Shown piece by piece: positions 13,920 to 25,218 of a stretch of DNA of 64,000 nt. Under the pieces are notes generated by a model. It had not been told where the DNA came from and made no database searches. It saw only the letters and a program-made list of their open reading frames with translations. The DNA lies in assembly GCA_022606135.1 (NCBI GenBank), contig JABYQN010000002.1, positions 3,596,001-3,660,000 on the forward strand, in the 5' to 3' direction. Source of the stretch: Fomes fomentarius. Its lineage: Eukaryota > Basidiomycota > Agaricomycetes > Polyporales > Polyporaceae. The position numbers and the translations under genes were made by a program. Each line of letters begins with the position of its first letter. Positions within the stretch are counted from its first letter, which is position 1.

Positions 13920-15569
13920 TCAGAGCTGGCCCTTGACCGCCTTGCTCACACTCTCCGAAAAGTAGTCGATGTTGTTGCCGTTCAGTCCCGCCATCGAGAT
14001 CCGTCCGTCCGCGGTCATGTAGATGTGCGCCTTCTCCGCCAACGCCTTCGTCTGCGGCTGTGTCAGACCAGTGAAGCTGTCGGCGCTGTCAACACACAAG
14101 TCACACAAAGCATGGTATGCACGCACCTAAACATTCCGATCTGCTTGCGGATGTGGTCCCAATCGCCCGGAGTCTTCAATGTCACCAGGTTGTCGTACAA
14201 GCGGTCACGCATCTCAATGATGCGGTTCGCCATGTGCTTCACCTCGGACTCCCAAACCCCGTACAGCTCGTCGTTCCGGAGAATCGTGCTCGCGATACGC
14301 GCACCGTGAAGCGGCGGGTTCGAGTACATCGGCCGGATGACGATTTTTAGTTGACTGTCCACCCGCGCGCGCTCCTCGGCGTCGGCAGTGATGATAGAGA
14401 ACGCACCCACACGCTCGCCGTAGAGACCCATGTTCTTAGCGAACGACTGCGCGAGCGCAATCTGGTGGCCCTCCGAGACGAAGTGCCTCACCGCGAAGGC
14501 GTCACGAGCAGTCGAACCGGACGCGAAACCCTGATATGCCATGTCGAAGAACGGGAACAGCTTCTTCTCCTTCACGAGGTCCGAGATCTCCTTCCACTGC
14601 TCCGGAGTGGGGTCGACACCGGTAGGGTTGTGCGCGCACGCGTGGAGAAGGATAATGGACCCCTCTGGGATGTTCTTCACACCACGCAAAAGGTGTGAGC
14701 GACGACTTCCCACCAGAAAGGCACCGGCCTACCTGGATGTCCTCCTTCAAGCCCACGAAGTCAAGTCCGACCGTCTTCTTGTCGAAGTACCGGTACCCCT
14801 TGACCTCCAGGCCAGAGTCACGGAACACGGGGGTGTGGTTACCCCACGAGGGAACGGGAAGGTAGATGGTCTTGTTGGTGGGGAAGAAACGGCCCAGGAA
14901 TGCACCACCAATACGGAGGGCACCAGTCCCGGATATAGACTGCGTCACAGCAATCTACACGGCGGCCATCGACGCGTCAGGATGCCACCTCACAGGGTAT
15001 CAAGCATGAAACACGCACGCGGCCCTCCTTCAACGGCGCGCTGTCCGCGCCGTACGCGAGCTTCGCCGCCGCCTGGGTGAAGTCGGCGAGACCGGTAATA
15101 GGGAGGTACTCCTTGTCTGGGTTCTGCTGGACGAGGATCTCCTCCGCCTTCTTCACCGCGTTCAAGACATAAGGCTTGCCATTCTCGTCGCGGTACGCAC
15201 CGACACCAAGATTGATCTTGCGGGAGTCCTTGTCGGCCTTGAATGCCTCGGTGACACCTGATATAAGGAAATGCTTCCGTCAGAACTCCGTTCTGGGTCT
15301 CGTGAGGCGCATGCAATTATAGAGAATGAATGAGCCCGCGAGTGAGGCCCGAGCTGGAGCACTTCTATGTCCTCGCGCAGAGGAAGTCGCAGGCACGAAC
15401 TCAATGCACTTCTTGCGGCAGCTTCCCGCAAGACAAAGCGTGAGGATCGACACGTACCAAGGATAGGGTCCGGGGGGCCAGCCGGGACCGCAGACCAAAC
15501 GGAGAGCGAGCCCGCATAGCGGACATGCCTGGGCGCAGCGCGAACGAGAGGGCGGGCAATGGCCTGCAT
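13920..15569 (-). CDS. AAT1: Aspartate aminotransferase, mitochondrial
   Basis: Read from ATG 15569 to TGA 13920 in about five exons. The N-terminus [20 protein letters not shown] is Arg/Ala-rich without acidic residues, a typical mitochondrial presequence. Diagnostic blocks: [64 protein letters not shown] (substrate and PLP pocket), [12 protein letters not shown], and [16 protein letters not shown] with the PLP-binding Lys. The C-terminal domain [13 protein letters not shown] is intact. The enzyme interconverts aspartate and 2-oxoglutarate with oxaloacetate and glutamate and supports the malate-aspartate shuttle. It is divergent from the AspRS gene, with 312 bp between starts. The enzyme class is certain and mitochondrial location likely. 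Confidence 0.93.
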
Positions 15570-15881
15570 TTTAGATAGCAAGGATGAGGAGAAAGGTATG
15601 AACAGAAACCAGAAAGACGATGAGCTGGAGAGATATACTGGCCGCGGGCGAGTCTGGAGGGTCTACCCCGACGGAGTGATTTCACACGGCGTTAGAACGG
15701 GGGCTCACCCGGAGCAAGCCGGCTCTAGAGCAAACCTTAACCCGAGGCAACGTTATCTCCTAACCCTGGGCGCGGGTTCCAGTTCTAGGCTAGATCAGAT
15801 AAGTCACTGTGCTCGACTCATTCTCGACTTATAAGATCCTGAACACCCAGTCAGACTGCTCTCTACAACACCGTCTACGCC
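15570..15881. promoter_or_regulatory. Divergent promoter between aminotransferase and AspRS
   Basis: 312 bp between opposite start codons. The stretch acttataagatcc at about 15827-15839, some 45 bp before the AspRS ATG, is TATA-like. No other element is evident. Confidence 0.45.
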
Positions 15882-17992
15882 ATGGCTGACTCCGGCGCTG
15901 CCCAGCAACCCATCGAGCAACAACCCGCAGAGGTGCCGTAAGTCACCCGATCGCGCCTCTCGTTCTATGCATCGCTTAACCCTCGTCCGTCCAGCCCCGC
16001 AGAGGGCGCGGAGGTACCCAAAGGCCCGTCCAAGAACGAGCTGAAAAAGCGCGCAAAGGAGGAGGAGAAGGCGCGTAAGGCTGCAGAGAAGGCGGCGAAG
16101 CAGGCAGAGCTCGAGGCGCAGAAGGCTGCAGCCGAAGTGGTGCGTACCTCCGACCCGCCTTGGCCGACAGACGAGGACGTTACTGACCGAGGCTGGTGTG
16201 GTTCGATGACAACAGGACTATGCAACCGAGTTCTATGGCAAGCTCCCTCTGAACCAGTCGCAGGAGCGTCCAAGGCGCACCCGGATTCAAATTGCCGATC
16301 TCAATCCGAATCTAGACGGACAGACCGTCCTCCTGCGTGCGCGCGTGCAGAGCTCGCGTGCCCAGGGTAGCAAGATGGTGTTTCTGAACCTGCGCCAGCG
16401 GACCGACTCCGTTCAGGCGCTGCTCTCTGTCGCGCCCGGCAAGGTCAGCAAGCAGATGGCGAAGTGGGCCGCCGGCCTCCAGATCGAGAGCATTGTGCTT
16501 GCAGAAGGTATTGTAAAGAAGGCGCCTGAGATCATCAAGAGCGCGACCGTTGGAGATGTCGAGCTGCACCTCACGCAAGTGAGTCACAAATCTGTGCGAG
16601 TCATATTGCATGTCGCTAACAGCGCCCTACCCTGTAGCTACACCTTATTTCTGGGCTGGAGACTGTCCTGCCCTTCACGGTCGACGATGCCAATCGGCCA
16701 GAACCCCCAGAGACCGAGGCAGAAGATGTGCAGTTCAAGCGCGTGCTTCTTGACACCCGTTTGAACAACCGCGTCGTCGATCTGAGGGTGAATTCTTTCA
16801 CATGCGTATTACGCGCATGCAGAGGTGCTAAATATCGCATCGCAGACACAAACGAACCAGGGAGTGTTTAGGCTACAGCACGGAATCGGTCACCTCTTCC
16901 GCGAATTCTTGGACGGCAAAGGTTTCACAGAAATCCACAGCCCCAAACTACAGGGCGCGGCGACAGAATCTGGTGCTTCAGTATTCCAGGTCAGCTATTT
17001 CAAGGGTACGTCGTGAGCTTGAATAGTAAATCTTTCTGGGATGTTAACTGACGTCCACGTTCCAGGCAAGGCATTCCTCGCCCAGTCGCCTCAGCTCGCC
17101 AAGCAAATGGCGATCGCTGCCGACTTTGAGCGGGTGTATGAGATTGGCCCCGTCTTCCGTGCAGAGGACTCCAACACGCATAGGCATATGACCGAGTTCA
17201 TCGGACTGGATCTCGAGATGGCCATCGAGGAACACTACCACGAGGTCATGGAGCTGCTCGACGGCCTCTTCTTGCACCTATTCCGCGGCCTGAAGCAGAG
17301 ATACTCAAAGGAGATCGACGCTGTTCGGAAACAGTTCCCTGCCGACGAGTTCAAATGGCGCGATGGCCCCGAGGGCACACTCAAGTTCACATTCAAGGAG
17401 GCCGTCGACCTTCTTGTCGAGGATGGCGTGCCTCGTGAGGAACTGGACGACATTGAGTAAGCCTCGGTTCTACTGAGTTTGAGGGAACAGTCTGACACCT
17501 GGTGTTTCAGCACCGCGAACGAGAAGCGTCTTGGGCGGATCGTCCGTGCCAAGTACGACACCGACTACTACATCATCGACAAGTTCCCCATGGCCCTCCG
17601 GCCGTTCTACACCATGCCCGACCCTAACGACCCGGTAAGCCCACGCTCAAGCTCAAGCTCAAACTCTCTCAGGCTATCTTTCATTCGTCCTGAACTGACC
17701 TGTTTCACGTGCCTAGACGCTCTCGAACTCGTACGACTTTTTCATGCGTGGCGAGGAGATCCTGTCGGGTGCCCAGCGTGTCCACGACCCCAAGCTGCTC
17801 GAGGAGGGGATGCGCAGCAAGGGTATCGACCCCGCGTCGATGAGCTACTACCTGGACGCTTTCAAGCTCGGCTGTCCGCCGCACGGCGGAGGCGGCATCG
17901 GCCTCGAGCGTGTGCTCATGCTGTTCTTGAAGCTCAACAACATCCGGCGTGCATCGCTCTTCCCCAGAGACCCCAAGCGACTAGAACCCTAG
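15882..17992 (+). CDS. DPS1: Aspartyl-tRNA synthetase, cytoplasmic
   Basis: Eight exons (15882-15937, 15995-16139, 16216-16578, 16638-16787, 16846-17005, 17066-17456, 17511-17634, 17717-17992) give 554 residues, the usual size for fungal cytosolic AspRS. The N-terminus is a Lys/Ala/Glu-rich helix ([20 protein letters not shown]) that in yeast AspRS helps bind tRNA. An OB-fold anticodon domain follows ([20 protein letters not shown]). The class II core has motif 2 ([19 protein letters not shown]) and motif 3 ([15 protein letters not shown]). The ending [12 protein letters not shown] is diagnostic of eukaryotic AspRS. It charges tRNA-Asp in the cytosol. Every junction is in phase. Confidence 0.96.
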
Positions 17993-18478
17993 ACGGTTCC
18001 GATCGCGAGCGTGTGTCTCTTCCGGCGCGGCGTGGGGATACGGGAGGAGCGAGCGCGAGTACGAACACGAGTACGAATACGAGCGTAATCTCGGGGGATG
18101 TGTTGTGCGATCGTAGAGGGCGGGTGATCACAAGCAGTGTACTTCTACCGTGTAGCATGTTGAACTTGTGATATCAGGAATAGAGAAGCTCCCTGCAACC
18201 ATCCTTCTATCCTTCTCCATGTCGATGCAGGGCACCGCTTCGATTCGCCTCATGGCGGTTCCGTGAATCGTCGTGACGACTGGTGCATGCCATTGCACGT
18301 CAGCCGCATTGTTTCACCTATTGACTGGCACCGCGGGTTCGCGCGTGCATGTGAGCCTCCCTCTCGGCTCTCGAGTTCGTCGCACCCGCAGAGAGCCCTC
18401 TCCTCGCGTTCGCGTTCTCCTCCCATCGGTCCTCTCGCACCCGCCCGCACTCCGAGACATCGCGCAACACCCTAGGCG
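17993..18478. other. Intergenic between AspRS and membrane protein gene
   Basis: About 485 bp with a short imperfect repeat of acgaacacgagtacgaatac near 18060-18082. It holds the AspRS 3' UTR and the next promoter. No gene is recognised. Confidence 0.4.
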
Positions 18479-19180
18479 ATGTGGATCAAACCCAAGCCCG
18501 TCTTCAACACCACCACTACCTCACTGTTCGACAGGGCCAGCGTGCCCGAAGACTGCCCGCGAGCCTACCCCGCCTGCGACCCGGGCGTGGGGCCCGGGCC
18601 CGCACTCAGCCCCATCATCGCGAACGACGACGACGGCGCAGACCCTGGCTTTCCACCCCAAACCACACCGGTACCAACCACAGCTATAGCCACAGCCACA
18701 GTTACAGGCGGCACAGCACTTGTGTCACCCACAGCACAATCCGCACTCGCGTCGGACATCCAGCACTTCGGCAAGCGCAACTTCGTCGGGCTGCTCGTGC
18801 TGGGTCTCCTCGCCCTCCTGGGCCTCGCGCTGTGGCTGACGTTTGGCGCATGGCCGCGGAGGGTCATGCAGAGGCTCAGGGCACGTGCTGAGCGCGAGGG
18901 GGGCCCCGCGCATGCTGGGAAGCGCGACGTCCTCGCTGCATGGGACGGTCTGGGAAGCACTCGAAAGGGAGCCCGGCGCGCGCACCACCTGCACACGGAA
19001 GGAGGGCATGCGCATGGCTCGCGCGAGCCGAGCGAGGAGGGCAAGATCAAGCCTGCAACGTCGGAGTCTAGCACGGCGAGTTCACTGCGGGTGGACGAGT
19101 CGGAGATAGAGGGTTTGGGGAAGTGCTCGGGCAACATCGAGGAGAGGACGTCGACTCTTCCGCGTGTTCGTTTCGCGTAG
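18479..19180 (+). CDS. Single-pass membrane protein of unknown function
   Basis: An intronless 233-residue ORF from MWIKPKPVFNTTTTSLF. The first 100 residues are Thr/Pro/Ala-rich and end in a Thr/Ala stretch likely to be O-glycosylated. One clear membrane helix follows (NFVGLLVLGLLALLGLALWLTF, about residues 101-122), flanked by basic residues (RRVMQRLRARAER). The C-terminal 100 residues are polar and disordered. There is no cleavable signal peptide, so the N-terminus is probably outside the cytosol (type III). This layout recalls fungal wall-sensor-like membrane proteins, but no family is recognised. The start is uncertain because several upstream codons are open. Confidence 0.55.
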   Translation: MWIKPKPVFNTTTTSLFDRASVPEDCPRAYPACDPGVGPGPALSPIIANDDDGADPGFPPQTTPVPTTAIATATVTGGTALVSPTAQSALASDIQHFGKRNFVGLLVLGLLALLGLALWLTFGAWPRRVMQRLRARAEREGGPAHAGKRDVLAAWDGLGSTRKGARRAHHLHTEGGHAHGSREPSEEGKIKPATSESSTASSLRVDESEIEGLGKCSGNIEERTSTLPRVRFA

Positions 19181-19711
19181 TGTCGTGGATGTGGTCATAC
19201 TCTATACTGGACGCTGCTGATGTTTGTAATGTGTTACGACCTGGTATGTCTTGGAGTGAGTCAGACTGTAATGTGTGGAATCTTTGAGTCCTCAAGATAC
19301 GCAAGCATCACACACACCGTGAAAGATCGATGGTTTCCGAGCGAAGACTGGTCGCACAAGCAACTGAATGGACTAGAAAGGCAAAGCGCATTGCGTACGA
19401 TAAGATCCTGCAGGTAGATATGTGCTCGACTTCTACGACGAGACCAGAAGAAAACAAGGCATGATAGGTAGCAATAACAACACAACAGACAGAATGAATG
19501 GTGGTGAATGGATGGCGTGGAATGGGCTGGATGGGATGGGATGGCGTGACGACGTGATTGGGTACAATGCGAGGATGCGTGCTAGATGCGACCATACTTC
19601 AACTAACTGCGAACGTCCACGGCTCAGCGCGCCCTCATACAAATACAGTCTGGATCAAGCAATGACGAACCCGACAATAAACATTCTCCTCGTGTCTAAT
19701 TCTCTCCCCAC
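19181..19711. other. Convergent 3' region
   Basis: About 530 bp between converging stop codons. It includes a short direct repeat of gaatgggctggatgggatgg type near 19510-19545 and nothing that reads as a gene. Confidence 0.4.
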
Positions 19712-21715
19712 TCATGACCTCCTTTCACGTCGACTCCTATGTCTCTCTGAGCGTGAGGCATTCCCAGTACCGATCACGTTCGGAGGGAGGGTTCCTCTCT
19801 CCAACGCGGCGGCTATGACTTCCGCAGGGAGGTCTATCTGAGCACCATCCGGATACGCGTACGCATCCAAGGGAGAGTATGCCGGCGGTTCGACATTGAG
19901 CGCGTCCAGTTGGGCAGCGGAACTATCAGAAACATGAGCACTGGGGCTGGGGGCAGGAGAACTCGAGGGGGCTAACGCCTGAAGATGTATGTCCCGCGGA
20001 CCAGGTGTGGGAAGGTCCGGAGTTATAGGTGACTCGGGTGGAGGATGCACCTGGATCGCAAGGTTTGCACCTGAAACCGAAGAGCGAGAGCCCGTGCGCG
20101 CATGAGTGATGGTGAATGGCTGGGGTCGGGGAATATTGAACTGGTTCGCACCTGCGCCCAAAGGATCGCGGGAGTGCGACCGAGAGGAGCCGGTCGCGGA
20201 AGAACCGTCATCGTCTACTCGAGATGGGTCATCCCTTGTCGTCGGAGAGGGGGGCAAGTTAACATTAGGTGGGGCGTGGAAGGGCAGGTCAGTGGGTGAG
20301 ATGTACCTCCGGGAAGTCGAGGGCCCCCCGCTGGCCAAGGATTCCGGCTCCTCCTCGATTGGAGTTATCGGCGGCGGCGGCGTCGCGGGTGGGGACGGAG
20401 AAGTCAATGAACTGCCGCGGAGGGGGGAGGATTCGACGGGGGCTGAAGATGAGAGGCCAGAACGAGGTCTCCTGGAACGATGAGACCTGCGAGAACGTGT
20501 AGAACCACCCGGTGGGCTGGCCGGAGAGACGACGCCGCCATGAATGGGGGTGATATCTCCACCAGCGGCAAGGAGGATGCTACCGACCTCACTGCCGTAC
20601 GCGGGCGGTGGCGCGAGTGTGCCAACGCTCGGTGCAAGCCCCACCGCTTAACGTTTGCCTCTATGAAGACAAACCCAGACTGCCCGAAGTTGATGTGGAT
20701 GCTACATGGACCATCCGCACCGACGGTGGGAAACAGGTTCCAATTCGTCAAGCCCGTGTATGCATCTTCCATCTTACGCCCATTCTTCGTAAAGAACACT
20801 GTCCCAGAACGGGGACGATAGCCAACGCCGAGGACGTCACCTTCCTTAAGACTGGTGCCGCACGCAGTGGCGGTGAAGGGGAAGTTATGGGACTTATCAC
20901 CGTTAGAGTGATATGCGACTGAATGCCGACAAAGTCCAGGGAGACGGAACCACGGGTATGGTTTCGTAGCCAAGCCAATCGCTACGTTCGTCGTCTCTGG
21001 AAGATCGAACATCTTCGCTTCCCAGTAGTAGACCTCGTTGAGTTTGGGCAAAGGGAGGTTCGATTGTACCGAAGATGCCGACGCCGGGTCAGGCAGAAAA
21101 GTCAGCTCCGTGCGAGCGTGGACCAACAAAGAGGATAGAGCCTCAAAGTCAGGTTCAAACGACCATGCTGATACGCCCTTCTCCTGGATGGACAAGAACT
21201 GCGACAATGTGATATCCGTTGGCATAGAGTTGGGTGGATATTGCATTTGGTACTCTGCAGCGTAGCCATAAGCTTCGCCAATCGTGAGACCGACAACAAA
21301 CCGTAAACTCACCCTTAGACCGCAAATACGCGCGCCGTTCCGACTCACCGACGGTCTCCATCCATCGTGATTCTACGCCGTCGAAACCGCCTTCGCCCTC
21401 TATGAGGTCCTCTCGACTCATGTCAATCGGGCCGTCACTGTCGCGGAGCATGATGCCGCGTCGCCTGCGCAAGAGTATGACGCATACGAGGAAGAGTAGG
21501 AGGAGGAAGAGGAAAGTGGAGAGCACGATGAGCATGGGGAGGATGATGTAGAACGCATCGCGAGAGCCTGAGGGTGGGTATTGGTGTTCATCGCGGCGAG
21601 ACGTGATAGTGACGAGGGGGTCGGGGAGGTTGTCCTGGATGCTGCCTGACAGGAACTCGCGGACATGATCCCAATCAGCACGGAGTGGAGCAGCGGGCTC
21701 CTGCGAGCGGCCCAT
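19712..21715 (-). CDS. SSH4: SPRY-domain endosomal Rsp5 adaptor (SSH4/EAR1-like), apparent frameshift
   Basis: Read from ATG 21715 (MGRSQEPAAPL) to TGA 19712. One membrane helix (AFYIILPMLIVLSTFLFLLLLFLVCVIL, split here: AFYIILPMLIVLSTFLF then LLLLFLVCVILL) precedes a cytosolic RRRR stretch. A Ssh4-type linker and SPRY domain follow: VSAWSFEPDFEAL, YYWEAKMFDLPETTNVAIGL, FRLPGLCRHSVAYHSNGDKS, GVGYRPRSGTVFFTKNGRK, FVFIEANVKRWG. After this the tail has two PY motifs, PPPAYGS and EPPAYSPLD, the sites by which such adaptors recruit the Rsp5 ubiquitin ligase to sort cargo to the vacuole. One intron lies near 21280-21315. At about 20,636-20,642 the reading frame must shift by one base to pass from SPRY to the PY tail, and no intron fits well. 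Confidence 0.85.
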
Positions 21716-22081
21716 GGCCAAGCAAAGCGAGCAGAAAGCAAGCGACGACAAGCAGGAGCAGACGGTCAAGAAGAAGAAAGAGAAGGGAGGTAGGCCTGCG
21801 AGGAAGACGTCGATGAACAAGAGCTGGTGGGAAAGAGCACACGAGAGTCCACTGCCCGACTTGGGCGATGACGGAGACGCGTCGGCCTGCACCGCCCGCA
21901 GCGCCGCTATCCCCCCGCCAATGTCAGCCGAGACCGGACGGCGCTGACTAAGCAGACTCCGGGGCGCCTGGCGATTGGACTGGACAGTCGGACTGAGTTC
22001 GCGGAGGTGAGCTGAGCTCCAGTCTCCAACGAGCTTGCGTACGTTGACTGCAGACCTCCTCCGCATGGCCACGCCGTTCTC
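21716..22081. promoter_or_regulatory. Divergent promoter between SSH4-like gene and SNF4
   Basis: 366 bp between divergent ATGs. The SSH4-like frame stays open across most of it, but no upstream ATG or homology supports coding. No clear TATA box is seen. Confidence 0.45.
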
Positions 22082-23672
22082 ATGAGCACCACACTCTCTC
22101 CCAACAACTCGCCCAGAGTGCGCAGACGAGGCTCTACCCGCAGGGCCCGTGCTGTCTCTCATCTTCCTCCCTTCACGCAGGAGAGCCATGATGCTGCGCT
22201 CTACGCTATCAGGCAGTACCTTAAGGGTCGGACGTCTTACGATACCTTTCCTGTCAGCTTCAGGTTGATTGTATTGGATTCTAAACTGGAGGTCAAGAAG
22301 GCTCTTCAATGTCTCCTGCTCAATGGTATTCTCACTGTCTATGCTTGCTCGCCGGTCTCTCACCTTTCCATCTCCCATCCCCCAGGCGTGGTTTCTGCAC
22401 CGTTGTGGAACAGCGAAAAGTCCTGCTTTGCAGGCATGTTCACTGTCTCAGATATCATACATCTCATCCAGTACTACTACAAGTGCTCCTCTTACGATGC
22501 GGCCGCCGCGGATGTCGAAACTTTCAGGCTGGAGTCATTGCGAGGTGCGCTTTTCTCGTCATCTTCCCATCCAATCATCCTCACATCGATACAGACATTG
22601 AGAAGCAACTTGGTGTCAACCCTCCTCCTCTGCTGCGCGAGCATCCTTCCGCCACCCTTTACGATGCAGCGAGGCTCTTGATCCAGACTCACGCACGTCG
22701 TGTTCCTCTCCTTGACGAAGACACCGAAACGGGTCACGAAATAATTGTATCCATACTAACCCAATATCGCTTGCTTAAGTTTATATCCATAAACGTCAGT
22801 CTCAGTGCCAATCTTGGCTCTCATTGGTGCTGACGGTCCTCTCCAATCCTAATATGCCCTGCAGTGCGGAAGGGAGATACAGCAGCTTCATTTGCCTCTA
22901 CGCAAACTCGGGATTGGTACCTACGTCACCTTTCAACCTCTCCCTCCCGATGTTGAGCGGCCAGAAGGGTACAACCCTTTTCATCCAATTGCTACTGCCA
23001 CCTTCGACACGACAGTCTTCGACGTCGTACATATGTTCTCTGAAGGTGGTATTTCCGCCGTCCCTATCGTTGACGAAGATGGTATCGTGGTCAATCTCTA
23101 CGAGACTGTAGATGTCATTGTAAGTTATGCTCTGACTATAATCTCTAATTCTCGTATCGATGGTTGGTAGAAACAAGGCTAAATGCTATTTATTACACTA
23201 GACTCTCGTGCGGCTTGGCGCCTACCAGTCTCTGGACCTGACGATCTCAGAAGCTTTGAATCAGCGGTCGCCCGACTTCCCCGGTGTCGTGATCTGTACT
23301 GCGTCGGATTCTCTAGGGACTCTTATGCAGTTGATCAAGAAACGTCGAGTTCACAGGCTCGTGGTTGTGGAAGGCGACGTAAGTACTTCTCCACATAATA
23401 CGTCGTTTCACGCTTAATTTAGTACCCAGGAGGACGAAAGAAGGGGTGGCAAGAAAGGGCGCCTCCTGGGCATCATCACCTTGAGCGATGTGCTACGTTA
23501 TCTCATCGGCGACATATCCATCGGTGAAACACAGCCAGAGCCGCATGCGGTACCACCCGAAGCACCCCCGCCTGATCCAGCCGCGGTGCCAGAACGGGCT
23601 CCTTCAGAGACTGCTGCGTCCGATCCACCAGTTTCGGAGGAAGCTGCGCCTCAACCTCCAGAAGAGGCGTAG
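22082..23672 (+). CDS. SNF4: AMP-activated kinase gamma subunit (SNF4), CBS domains
   Basis: Six exons (22082-22325, 22386-22544, 22595-22794, 22865-23119, 23202-23378, 23430-23672) give 425 residues. The opening ALYAIRQYLKGRTSYDTFPVSFR is the signature start of Snf4/AMPK-gamma. Four CBS motifs are visible: LEVKKALQCLLLNGVVSAPLW; ATLYDAARLLIQTHARRVPLL; TVFDVVHMFSEGGISAVPIV; and TLMQLIKKRRVHRLVVVEG with LLGIITLSDVLRYLIG. Between them lie CGREIQQLHLPLRKLGIGTY and SILTQYRLLKFIS. The subunit senses adenine nucleotides and regulates the Snf1 kinase. A Pro/Glu-rich tail of about 50 residues extends past the last CBS motif. Confidence 0.95.
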
Positions 23673-24007
23673 GAGGAGAGGATTGACAGACAGATATAGT
23701 TTGACGCACGCAGTTAATCAGTAGATGTAGCCTTACAGATCTTGCTCTCAGCTTTGGACGCATCTGTACTAGTACTTGTTGTTTTCTTGATGTTCTGTGG
23801 GCCAATAGTGGTATGAGATGCTCAGTAGACTCCATGGATGAGCACGTTGCGTGAGTGAGGAGGTAGCCTGCATCTAGACGCCAACTTCGGTAAGTAGTAC
23901 GACTCCGGACAAACTCCCATACTTATGGCATCCGACCACTACCTCCAGCCCCAGTCTCCTGAAACTCTAGTCTCCGCCTCCCCCTTTCTCCCTCATATTT
24001 GCTCAAT
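23673..24007. other. Intergenic between SNF4 and VAM7-like gene
   Basis: 335 bp holding the SNF4 3' UTR and the promoter of the next gene. A pyrimidine-rich stretch (cctccccctttctccctcat, about 23976-23995) lies just before the ATG. Nothing else is recognised. Confidence 0.4.
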
Positions 24008-25102
24008 ATGACCACCATTCAAGCCATACACATCCGCGGCTGGGAAGATCGCCCCGAGCCCAAGCCACACACCGTCTATCGTATCGAAATCCAAGCCTCA
24101 GTCCGTTCCTGGCAGATGTGGCGCCGCTACTCCGAGTTCGCAGACCTGCACATCGAGCTCACGAAGTCGTGCAGGGCTCCGCCGCCTGCCCCGCTCCCAC
24201 CCAAGCACGCCCTCAAGATGTTCCGTTCCTCCTCGAACCCCACCCTGCTCGAGGAGCGCCGCGTGGGCCTCGAGACGTACCTCCGTGCAATCCTCGCCTC
24301 CAAGGAGGACGTCTGGCGTGAGTCCTTCGCCTTCCGCGACTTCCTCGGCGTCCCCGTCGGCAAGCAGGACGCAGGGGCGAGCAGCTCCGGGCAGTTCACC
24401 GCGTCCTCGTGGCTCGACGAGCACCAGGACATCCAAGCCCGTGTGCGCGACGTGCGCGCCGACATCAACCGGCGCGACGCGCTCTCGGACAGCGGGGACG
24501 TCTCGGGCTCGCACACGGCGAACGTGCAGGCGAAGAAGAAGCTCGCCGGGGTGCTCACACGCGTCGGGACGCTCGGGAGCGGGCTGCGGGAGCTGGGGCT
24601 GGGCGGGCTGAGCGAGGGAGAGCTGCAGAGGCGGACGGATATGGTCGCGCGACTGCGGGACGACTGCGACAAGCTCTCGAAGATCGTCACCGCTGCTCGC
24701 ATGACCTCGCGCGGGATTGGGACGGTGGCGGAGCGTAACCCGGCGTCGGCGTCGGACCGTGAGGCGTTGCTGGGGTCTCCGCCGGGCAAATCATCTATGC
24801 CTGGAGGCTTCAGCAGGCCAGTCGCGCGTGTTTTCGGCCAGGCAGCCCAGCCCAAGGAATCGGAGGAGACACGGCCATTGGATGATCAAGGACTTATGCA
24901 GCTGCAACACGCTAAGATTGACCAGCAGGATGCAGCGCTGGCTCAGCTGTCGACGATATTAGGACGCCAGAAGCAGCTCGGTCTCGCAATAAACCAGGAG
25001 ATTCGAGAACAGATAGAAGAGCTTGATGTCCTCACAACCGATGTGGACAGGGTTGGGGGCAAGTTGGCGAACACGAAGAGACAGATGAACCGGTTAGGAT
25101 AA
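24008..25102 (+). CDS. VAM7: PX-domain SNARE, VAM7-like
   Basis: An intronless 364-residue protein; ATG 24008 (MTTIQAIHIRGWEDR) is the first methionine that leaves a normal PX start. The PX domain covers residues 1-115: YRIEIQASVRSWQMWRRYSEF with the phosphoinositide-binding RRYSEF, LPPKHALKMF, and LETYLRAILASKEDVW. A C-terminal Qc-SNARE helix occupies the last 60 residues, with heptads and the zero-layer Gln around LGLAINQEIREQIEEL. There is no membrane anchor, as in Vam7, which is held on the vacuole by PX binding to PI3P. The protein would act with HOPS in homotypic vacuole fusion. The absence of introns is unusual for this neighbourhood. Confidence 0.92.
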   Translation: MTTIQAIHIRGWEDRPEPKPHTVYRIEIQASVRSWQMWRRYSEFADLHIELTKSCRAPPPAPLPPKHALKMFRSSSNPTLLEERRVGLETYLRAILASKEDVWRESFAFRDFLGVPVGKQDAGASSSGQFTASSWLDEHQDIQARVRDVRADINRRDALSDSGDVSGSHTANVQAKKKLAGVLTRVGTLGSGLRELGLGGLSEGELQRRTDMVARLRDDCDKLSKIVTAARMTSRGIGTVAERNPASASDREALLGSPPGKSSMPGGFSRPVARVFGQAAQPKESEETRPLDDQGLMQLQHAKIDQQDAALAQLSTILGRQKQLGLAINQEIREQIEELDVLTTDVDRVGGKLANTKRQMNRLG

Positions 25103-25218
25103 TGGTTTCTTCTTTCATATGTCCTTTAAATCCCCTGCTTTATTACATTTGCTTCCATTGGGTAACACTAGATGCATGTATAAGGATAGTGTGCACATTA
25201 GAGGTGTGGTACAGCATA

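Noticed and set aside
14541..15080. 179-codon plus-strand ORF opposite the aminotransferase
   Set aside because: Antisense to conserved PLP-enzyme exons and without motifs.
24127..24855. 242-codon minus-strand ORF opposite VAM7
   Set aside because: Antisense shadow of a GC-rich coding exon; no motif, while the plus strand has clear PX and SNARE domains.
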